A stretch of DNA of 11,439 nt from CAVRTJ01 sp046704825 (GTDB lineage: Bacteria > Acidobacteriota > UBA4820 > DSQY01), in assembly GCA_046704825.1 (NCBI GenBank), contig JBJKRE010000292.1:1-11439 (forward strand), read 5' to 3'. A model generated the notes under the pieces. The model was not told the origin of the DNA. It did no database searches and was given only the letters and a program-made list of their open reading frames with translations. Both the position numbers and the translations under genes were made by a program. The stretch's first letter is position 1. Each line of letters starts with the position of its first letter. Shown piece after piece: positions 7,058-11,439 of the stretch.

Positions 7058-7582
7058 TCAGACCTTCTCGCCCATGCGCACATCGCTCCGGACGGGACAT
7101 GGCATGGACAACTCGGCTCGGATTTGGAGAAGTTTTTTCAGGTTGGCTTCGTGCGCCTTCAGGAACGCTGCCTGATCGCTCCTGGGCAAGCCTCTGCGGA
7201 GAACCGCATCGTCCTTCTCCAGGGCCTTGAATGCGGACTCCACCTTCCTTGCGTAGGGGCAGGCGCTTTCCATGGCCGTCTGCTCGACGGGGCAGTCCTT
7301 AATGCTTGCACGGTGTTCTTCGAGGACCTTTTCCAGGTGTTTGCGGTGGGCCTTGAGGAATTCGGCCATCCGGGCCTCCGGGATGCCCTTCTCCATGGCC
7401 GACAGGTCCTTTCTGAGGGCGGCGTACCCGTTGTTTCGGACCGAGTGCTCGGGACACGCCCCGTCAGCGCGCGTTCCGGTGCCGGTGGCCGGGCAACTCC
7501 CCGCACCGCACGCCGACGCGGCCGGAGACAAAAGGCTCAGCGAAGCTAACAGGAGCAAGCCTGCGAACGATCGTCTGGTCAT
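7058..7582 (-). CDS. Exported Cys-Pro protein with an internal tandem duplication, unknown function
   Basis: A 174-aa protein I do not recognise. Residues 1-24 are a signal peptide ending AASA; cleavage would leave Cys25 at the N-terminus, so lipidation is possible although the lipobox is poor. The mature part has six cysteines (25, 30, 43, 97, 108, 162), five of them in Cys-Pro pairs. Residues 53-99 and 118-164 align without a gap with 18 identities in 47, sharing FLKAH and a terminal CPV, so the protein arose by duplication of a helical unit. Amphipathic lysine/glutamate-rich helices dominate. The start is fixed by AGGAGG six bases before the ATG. A periplasmic thiol, metal-binding or redox role is possible from the cysteines alone, but no family supports it. 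It lies between the zinc-ribbon gene and the histidine kinase on the same strand. Confidence 0.8.
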   Translation of the reverse strand: MTRRSFAGLLLLASLSLLSPAASACGAGSCPATGTGTRADGACPEHSVRNNGYAALRKDLSAMEKGIPEARMAEFLKAHRKHLEKVLEEHRASIKDCPVEQTAMESACPYARKVESAFKALEKDDAVLRRGLPRSDQAAFLKAHEANLKKLLQIRAELSMPCPVRSDVRMGEKV

Positions 7583-7588
7583 TGAAAG

Positions 7589-7594
7589 CCTCCT
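7589..7594 (-). promoter_or_regulatory. RBS of the Cys-Pro protein
   Basis: AGGAGG on the minus strand lies six bases before the ATG at 7582. It decides this start over a longer frame that would add 62 residues of basic, proline-rich sequence before the signal peptide. Confidence 0.75.
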
Positions 7595-7631
7595 ATCCGT
7601 GTGCAGAAAAAGCACCAAGGCGTTTGACCAG

Positions 7632-7668
7632 AAAACACCCGGCGCGGGCACCCTATTCCGGCCCGCGC
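7632..7668 (-). terminator. Candidate terminator after the zinc-ribbon gene
   Basis: On the minus strand GCGCGGGC (7668-7661) and GCCCGCGC (7649-7642) form a perfect 8-bp stem with an 11-nt loop. CGGGTG and four Ts follow. The T-run is short and six bases from the stem, so termination may be partial and the downstream Cys-Pro gene may receive read-through. Confidence 0.4.
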
Positions 7669-7727
7669 GGTCGCGGGGGAAAGGGACTCGCGCCGGGGCT
7701 AAGGGACCGTCCGGCGGCGATAAGTCC

Positions 7728-8051
7728 TCAGTCGGACAGGCCGAAGAGCCTCCGGAAGAATCCCGCACGGTTCTCCGTGCCCTGGGCCATCAGGAGGTCC
7801 TCCAGTTCGCCGCGGTCGAAATAGATGCCCTCGCAGAGGGTGCACACGTCCACTTTGATTCCGCTCAGGACCTTCTCCTTCATGGCGTGGCCGCACTTGG
7901 GGCAGCACATCCAGTGCTGTTTCCTGATTTCCTCGTGTCTTTCCGCGCGAAGACGCTCCTCCCTTTTCTCCTTCATTTCCCGGATGAGCTTGCGCTCGCG
8001 CTCGTGGAACCACTGCTCTTCTTTCTTTTTGCCTTCTTCCTGCATGCCCAT
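7728..8051 (-). CDS. Small zf-TFIIB-type zinc-ribbon protein
   Basis: A 107-aa cytoplasmic protein. Residues 5-47 are an extremely charged Lys/Glu/Arg helix, probably coiled coil. Then comes a zinc ribbon of the zf-TFIIB family: CPKCG at 50-54 and CTLC at 70-73 supply four cysteine ligands, followed by the characteristic EGIYFDRGELEDLL segment. A short basic and aromatic tail (AGFFRRLFGL) ends the protein. Bacterial members of this family are widespread but lack a settled function; DNA, RNA or protein binding is inference. The ATG at 8051 is preceded by GGAGGGAAGG; a second ATG two codons on (8045) is an alternative. A longer frame to 8225 would add an arginine-rich extension with no RBS support. 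It is divergent from the SPOR-TPR gene and may be the first gene of the minus-strand group. Confidence 0.85.
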   Translation of the reverse strand: MGMQEEGKKKEEQWFHERERKLIREMKEKREERLRAERHEEIRKQHWMCCPKCGHAMKEKVLSGIKVDVCTLCEGIYFDRGELEDLLMAQGTENRAGFFRRLFGLSD

Positions 8052-8093
8052 AGAACCTTCCCTCCGTCGTCGGGGTCTGCTGTACTTGCCGCC

Positions 8094-8109
8094 CGGGGCT
8101 TCCGCCCCG
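8094..8109 (-). repeat. GNRA-capped hairpin in the zinc-ribbon leader
   Basis: CGGGGC (8094-8099) and GCCCCG (8104-8109) form a perfect 6-bp stem. Read as minus-strand RNA the loop is GGAA, a GNRA tetraloop, about 43 nt before the ATG. It would lie in the 5' leader if the promoter candidate is right. Confidence 0.4.
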
Positions 8110-8163
8110 ACCGCGCTCGCGCTTCTTTCGCTGTGACGCCTGGGTGCCGGACCTGTGGACAAC

Positions 8164-8190
8164 AGCATAGCACGAAGGTCCGGGCGGCAA
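8164..8190 (-). promoter_or_regulatory. Candidate extended -10 promoter for the zinc-ribbon gene
   Basis: On the minus strand TATGCT (8169-8164) is preceded by TGC, giving the extended -10 TGnTATnnT pattern. TTGCCG (8190-8185) lies upstream with a short 15-base spacer. The implied leader to the ATG is about 105 nt. Confidence 0.35.
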
Positions 8191-8276
8191 GAGAGCCCTC
8201 CCGGAAATTCGACATGGCCGCGCACGGGTTCCGGGCGCTTGCCGTCAGCGGCCCGCTTCGGCTACCCTCTTGTCAT

Positions 8277-8280
8277 GGAG
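8277..8280 (+). promoter_or_regulatory. RBS of the SPOR-TPR gene
   Basis: GGAG lies five bases before the ATG at 8286. It supports this start over the much longer open frame reaching back across the two minus-strand genes. Confidence 0.55.
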
Positions 8281-8285
8281 AGCCC

Positions 8286-9395
8286 ATGTGGTACTCGAGC
8301 GATGTGCGGGTAGCGCCGGGACGCTGGGCGGCGGTTCTCGTGTTCGTCGGCGTCCTCGTCCTGTGTCCCTCGTCCGCGCGCACCCCGCGTAGGGAGCTGG
8401 GCCTGTACGACAGGTCGGCCTATGCGGCCGGCAGGGAGGCGCTGTCGAAAGGCGACGTTTCGGGAGCCGCAACGTCCTTCTGCGGTATGTTCGGACCCGC
8501 CGGAAAGGGCGATCTCTGGACGTTGAGCGTCATGCTCCTGTGCCACCCGGAGAACATCTCCAGTCAGGTGGCGTCGCTCTCGCCGTTGCGCCCGGTCTTC
8601 GTGCAGGAGGTCGAGTTCAACGGCCTGAGGTGCTACAGGGTCTGTGCGGGTTTGGCCCGGCAACGCTCCGGACTGAACGCAATGGCCCGGGCACTGAAGA
8701 GACAATCGGCGGACAGTCACCCCTTCCCCGTGAAGGTGATTCGGCCCTGCGGGCCCGGTCGGCCGGAACCTGAAATCTCCGGGGACGGGAAGCCCCCCAT
8801 CCACCATCCCGCCTACCTTGGACCGCCGGTGAGGGAACCGGCCGGAGCGGCGGAGCCCGGCGGAAGCCGCAGCGCGGGAAAGACGGGAGCGCCTGGACCA
8901 CGGGCGGTCCAATCTCAGGCTCCGGCCACTCGCGAGGGCGAGGTGCTCTTCCAGGAGGGGGTGCAGGCCTACAACGCCGGACACCTCGAGGAAGCGGAAC
9001 GGTACTACCGGCGCTCGCTTGAGGTGGAGCCGGGTCGCGCCGAGGTGCTGAACAACCTCGGGGTGCTCTACCTCAAGCGAGGCGAGTGTGCCAGGGCCAG
9101 GTCGCTGTTCGAGAGGGCTCTGAAGCAGTCTCCCGACTATGCGTCCGCCCATCTCAACCTGGCCGGCGCACTGTGGGGGTTGGGGAAGAAGGACGACGCC
9201 CTGCAGGAGGCGCGGGAGGCCGTCGTTCTGGACCCTCGCAGCGTAAACGGGTACCTGACGCTCGCGTCATTCTACCTGTCCACGGGCGACAAGACCGCAG
9301 CCGGCGGCGCGGCTCGCAAGGCGCTCCTGCTGGAGCCGGGAAACGAACAGGCCAGGATATTCCTGTCCGCCTCCCAGAAGAAGAACGGGGACTGA
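8286..9395 (+). CDS. Exported SPOR-like/TPR repeat protein
   Basis: A 369-aa protein with a short N-terminus and one hydrophobic stretch (about 14-31), either a signal peptide or a membrane anchor. Residues 76-151 look like a SPOR domain: a WTLSV opening strand, an FVQEVEFNGLRCYRVCAG core, helix and a closing PFPVKVI strand. SPOR domains bind denuded peptidoglycan glycan strands, so septal or cell-wall localisation is likely if the call is right. A proline/glycine-rich linker (about 152-215) follows, then four TPR units (about 219-355) with the usual alanine, leucine and proline positions, serving protein-protein contacts. The SPOR call rests on pattern only and is less certain than the TPR call. 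It lies 70 nt upstream of the propeller gene with no terminator between, so the two are probably one operon. Confidence 0.82.
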   Translation: MWYSSDVRVAPGRWAAVLVFVGVLVLCPSSARTPRRELGLYDRSAYAAGREALSKGDVSGAATSFCGMFGPAGKGDLWTLSVMLLCHPENISSQVASLSPLRPVFVQEVEFNGLRCYRVCAGLARQRSGLNAMARALKRQSADSHPFPVKVIRPCGPGRPEPEISGDGKPPIHHPAYLGPPVREPAGAAEPGGSRSAGKTGAPGPRAVQSQAPATREGEVLFQEGVQAYNAGHLEEAERYYRRSLEVEPGRAEVLNNLGVLYLKRGECARARSLFERALKQSPDYASAHLNLAGALWGLGKKDDALQEAREAVVLDPRSVNGYLTLASFYLSTGDKTAAGGAARKALLLEPGNEQARIFLSASQKKNGD

Positions 9396-9454
9396 GGGAA
9401 AGGGGCAAGGATCGGGACCTTCGCGTATGGAACAGGTAAGACGCGTTTCTGAGA

Positions 9455-9459
9455 AGGAG
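9455..9459 (+). promoter_or_regulatory. RBS of the propeller gene
   Basis: AGGAG lies six bases before ATG 9466. It places the start immediately before the signal peptide rather than at the upstream ATG 9427, which has no clear site. Confidence 0.7.
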
Positions 9460-9465
9460 AAGCCC

Positions 9466-10722
9466 ATGAATGGCAAGCGCGGTTCCCTCACGATCACCCT
9501 CCTGATGACCCTGGCCCTGGGCTGTCTGGCCGCCGCCGCGCCCGCACGTGCGGCAGACGGAGTCTGGACGGCCAGGGGGCTTTCGGGCGAGAGAATATTC
9601 TCCCTCGCCGTGGTGCAGGCCTCGCCGTCGGTCGTGTACGCCGGAGCACGGGGCGCGGTGTACAAGAGCGAAGACGGCGGCAGAACATGGACGACCCTGA
9701 GAGCAGGAATTCCCGGCAGGGCAAGGGTGGCCGCCATCGCGGTGGATCCCGCGGCGCCCGAAACGGTCTACGCGGGGACGGCTGTTGGCGGCCTCTTCCG
9801 CAGCGACGACGGCGGGACCTCCTGGGTCCCGTGCGACGGCGAACTTCCGGGCACGCGGCTCAATGCCCTGGCGATCTCGTCCGGAGCCCGCGCAGCGTTG
9901 TATTCCGCGATGAACACCGGTGTGTACAGGAGCGCAGACGGAGGCGCCAGCTGGACCTGCACGAGCGGGGGCCTGTTGGACCTCGACGTGACGGCCCTGG
10001 TCGCGTCCCCGACGGCCGGCGGGGCCCTCTACGCGGGTACGGCGAGCGCAGGCGTCTTCAAGAGCACGGACGGCGGTGACCAGTGGTTCCAGGTCGACAG
10101 CGGCCTGGACGACGCCTTCGTGACCGCGCTCGCGATCGATCCGGTCGCCCCGGGGACGCTCTATGCCGGCACGAACGGAGGCGTCTACAAAACCACCGAC
10201 GGAGGTAATGCGTGGGTCGCCGGAACGGGCTTCCCCGCCGCCGCACGGGTGACTGCGCTGGCGGTCGATCCGCGAGACCCCGGTCGGGTGTACGCGGGCC
10301 TTGCCGGGGGGGCGGTTTTTCAGAGTGTGGACGGCGGCACCGCCTGGACGGTATCGGAACCGGGCATGCCCGCCGGAGGCGAAATCGCGGCGCTTGCCGG
10401 GAGCCCCGGAGTGTCCGGGTCCGTCTTTGCAGGAGCGGACGGGGTCTTCTCGCTCGCCACGGGGTGCACCCCGGTCACGGTCACCTACGTGAAGACGCGG
10501 AAGCGGCCCAGACGCGTCGTGCTCTACGGTGAGGGGCTGGACCAGATCGTCCTGGTGCTGGTCTACGGCTCTCCGGTGCCTTCGAACACGTGGAAGCTGA
10601 AGAAGGCGGGCCGGCTCAAGCTCAAGCACAAGTTCGTCAGACTGCTGCCCAAAGGCGTTCCCGCTAGCATCACGCTCGTGGACGCCTGCGGAAACCAGAC
10701 GACCTTTTCCTACACGCGCTGA
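9466..10722 (+). CDS. Secreted Asp-box (BNR/sortilin-like) beta-propeller protein
   Basis: A 418-aa exported protein. Residues 1-29 are a signal peptide ending ARA. Six Asp-box turns of the form SxDGGxxW occur at 68-75, 113-120, 156-163, 200-207, 243-250 and 287-294 with 37-45 residue spacing. A seventh blade around 308-330 lacks the box, so a seven-bladed propeller is likely. VYAG strands recur one per blade. A C-terminal domain (334-418), rich in lysine and arginine at 343-390 and ending in an IPT/TIG-like strand pattern, follows a cysteine at 334. Asp boxes occur in sialidases, sortilin-type and photosystem-assembly propellers. No sialidase arginine triad or FRIP motif is evident, so I expect a binding scaffold rather than a glycosidase. 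No C-terminal sorting signal is recognised. It probably forms an operon with the SPOR-TPR gene. Confidence 0.85.
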   Translation: MNGKRGSLTITLLMTLALGCLAAAAPARAADGVWTARGLSGERIFSLAVVQASPSVVYAGARGAVYKSEDGGRTWTTLRAGIPGRARVAAIAVDPAAPETVYAGTAVGGLFRSDDGGTSWVPCDGELPGTRLNALAISSGARAALYSAMNTGVYRSADGGASWTCTSGGLLDLDVTALVASPTAGGALYAGTASAGVFKSTDGGDQWFQVDSGLDDAFVTALAIDPVAPGTLYAGTNGGVYKTTDGGNAWVAGTGFPAAARVTALAVDPRDPGRVYAGLAGGAVFQSVDGGTAWTVSEPGMPAGGEIAALAGSPGVSGSVFAGADGVFSLATGCTPVTVTYVKTRKRPRRVVLYGEGLDQIVLVLVYGSPVPSNTWKLKKAGRLKLKHKFVRLLPKGVPASITLVDACGNQTTFSYTR

Positions 10723-10750
10723 AATCAGGTCCCATCGGGTGAAATGTTCC

Positions 10751-10782
10751 GCGCCGGCCGGAGGCCGCCAGCCGGACGGCGC
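10751..10782 (+). terminator. Candidate terminator of the SPOR-TPR/propeller operon
   Basis: Arms 10751-10761 and 10772-10782 pair over 11 positions with one G-A mismatch and a 10-nt loop, 28 nt after the propeller stop. The tail is GC-rich, reaching CTCTTT only about 8 nt later, so it is not a canonical intrinsic terminator. Confidence 0.4.
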
Positions 10783-10859
10783 GGCGCCTGACTCTTTCAG
10801 TCCGCGCCTTGGCGGCTTTCGCCAAATCACCCAGCGATCGGAACGGCTCGTGCGGAGCC

Positions 10860-10888
10860 TTGAAAGTGGACTCTTTTAGTCTCATATT
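10860..10888 (+). promoter_or_regulatory. Candidate sigma-70 promoter of the Fe-S protein gene
   Basis: TTGAAA at 10860-10865 (5/6) and CATATT at 10883-10888 (4/6) are spaced by exactly 17 bases, in the only AT-rich patch of this region. The start would fall near 10895, leaving a short leader of about 15 nt that still includes the RBS. It is the best-matched promoter in the window. Confidence 0.5.
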
Positions 10889-10899
10889 GATGGCTCGCT

Positions 10900-10904
10900 G
10901 GAGG
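10900..10904 (+). promoter_or_regulatory. RBS fixing the GTG start of the Fe-S protein
   Basis: GGAGG lies five bases before GTG 10910. No ATG exists in this frame between the upstream stop (10877) and the membrane helix. Confidence 0.65.
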
Positions 10905-10909
10905 TACCT

Positions 10910-11439
10910 GTGCATCTCGCTGAACACCCGCAAACCGGAACGTCCGAAGAGTTTTCCCCCGATGAAGGCGCCGCCGGACGTGCGACCGCTGAGCGTCCCA
11001 GTTCGCGGACCGCTCTTCGGGCGCCGATAACACTCGCACGGCGGGCCTTTCAGGCGCTCGTCCTGTTTCTGGTCGCCGCCGTCGGAGTGCAGTTCGCCCT
11101 GTTCGTGCGGTCCTGTCTCGAACCTGCTGCGCCTGCAGTGAGCCGGCCTCCAGGCGTGGCCGGTTTTCTGCCCATCGCCGGGCTCATGGGCCTGAGGCAC
11201 TGGCTCGCCACGGGTCGCCTCGACGCCGTCCAGCCGTCGGCCGCCGTGCTGCTGCTCCTGGCCGTGCTGGTGAGCGTGCTCCTCAAGAAGGCTTTCTGCT
11301 CCTGGATCTGCCCCATCGGCTCCCTCTCGGAATACCTGTGGCGCCTGAGGGCGCGGCTCTTTCGCAGGTGGGCGCGGCACGCCGTACCGCGGTGGCTGGA
11401 TGCCATGCTCATGGCACGGACGTACCTGCTGCTAATCTT
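10910..11439 (+). CDS. Membrane 4Fe-4S (polyferredoxin/Fer4_5-type) protein, 3' truncated by the window
   Basis: The first 176 codons of a gene that runs off the right edge. Residues 1-45 are a hydrophilic, probably cytoplasmic N-terminus. Membrane helices lie at about 48-67 and 111-127, with GLMGLRHWLATGRLD between them. The motif CSWICP at 130-135 (CxxxCP) and the segment after it match the first half of NapH/CcoG/RdxA-type membrane iron-sulfur proteins. There the CxxxCP pairs end membrane helices and a dicluster ferredoxin domain lies further downstream, beyond this window. Such proteins pass electrons across or along the inner membrane, for example towards nitrate, cytochrome-oxidase assembly or other reductase systems; which one applies cannot be told here. 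The start is GTG, supported by the RBS; the 45-residue hydrophilic extension is longer than is typical. Confidence 0.8.
   Translation, partial: MHLAEHPQTGTSEEFSPDEGAAGRATAERPSSRTALRAPITLARRAFQALVLFLVAAVGVQFALFVRSCLEPAAPAVSRPPGVAGFLPIAGLMGLRHWLATGRLDAVQPSAAVLLLLAVLVSVLLKKAFCSWICPIGSLSEYLWRLRARLFRRWARHAVPRWLDAMLMARTYLLLI

Larger units (their letters stand above)
8052..8285. other. Divergent intergenic region between zinc-ribbon and SPOR-TPR genes
   Basis: These 234 nt should hold both promoters. On the minus side a candidate extended -10 promoter and a leader hairpin are listed separately. On the plus side the only pair seen would place the start inside the RBS, so I call none. Confidence 0.5.
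10723..10909. other. Intergenic region before the Fe-S membrane protein gene
   Basis: These 187 nt hold a long GC hairpin that probably ends the propeller operon and a candidate promoter for the next gene, both listed separately. No short gene is evident. Confidence 0.5.

Noticed and set aside
7602..7618. Sigma-54-like site before the Cys-Pro gene (GG and GC spaced by 10 bases on the minus strand)
   Set aside because: The predicted transcript would start inside the Shine-Dalgarno sequence, and the -24 element matches poorly beyond the GG.
8239..8268. TTGCCG and TACCCT pair before the SPOR-TPR gene
   Set aside because: Weak boxes with an 18-base spacer, and the implied start lies next to the RBS.
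9154..10830. Minus-strand open frame of about 560 codons opposite the propeller gene
   Set aside because: Low-complexity arginine/glycine product with no domain; the sense strand has a signal peptide and six regular Asp boxes.
10670..11380. Minus-strand open frame opposite the right-edge gene
   Set aside because: The plus strand encodes a recognisable membrane CxxxCP iron-sulfur protein with RBS and promoter; the minus product has no features.

Overview
The window is GC-rich, tightly packed DNA from a Gram-negative bacterium. Evidence for the cell type is a periplasmic sensor with a signal peptide and one transmembrane helix, a SPOR-like domain, exported propeller proteins and a membrane CxxxCP iron-sulfur protein. 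The mix of PAS-rich histidine kinase, GGDEF output, zf-TFIIB protein and polyferredoxin-type membrane protein would fit a deltaproteobacterial-type anaerobe or facultative organism. That assignment is an inference from gene content, and no taxonomic marker gene is present.

Layout, left to right. Positions 1-244 are a leader with a perfect 18-bp palindrome and a candidate promoter. Positions 245-3205 (+) encode a large membrane diguanylate cyclase with fourteen propeller blades, a Y_Y_Y domain, a transmembrane helix, a coiled coil and GGDEF. It converges, with 9 bases between the stops, on a minus-strand block. That block reads, in transcription order, a small zf-TFIIB zinc-ribbon protein (8051-7728), an exported Cys-Pro protein built from a tandem duplication (7582-7058), a four-PAS cytoplasmic histidine kinase (6906-4690) and a POT-family MFS transporter (4552-3215). 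The gaps in this block are 137-151 nt, and two of them hold strong hairpins. One is a textbook intrinsic terminator ending only 18 nt before the transporter start codon. Divergent from the block, on the plus strand, are a SPOR-TPR exported protein (8286-9395) and a secreted Asp-box beta-propeller protein (9466-10722), probably co-transcribed. A final plus-strand gene, starting with GTG at 10910 and running off the right edge, encodes a membrane protein with a CxxxCP iron-sulfur motif.

Functional picture: two signalling proteins (a c-di-GMP synthase with a periplasmic sensor and an orphan histidine kinase), a peptide-type transporter, and several exported or envelope proteins of unknown role. 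I see no CRISPR array, insertion sequence, tRNA, rRNA or recognisable defence or biosynthetic system. The points most worth following are the Cys-Pro duplicated protein, the terminator in the transporter leader, and the SPOR-TPR/propeller pair. Protein starts were reassigned from Shine-Dalgarno sites and signal peptides, so several genes are shorter than their maximal open frames.
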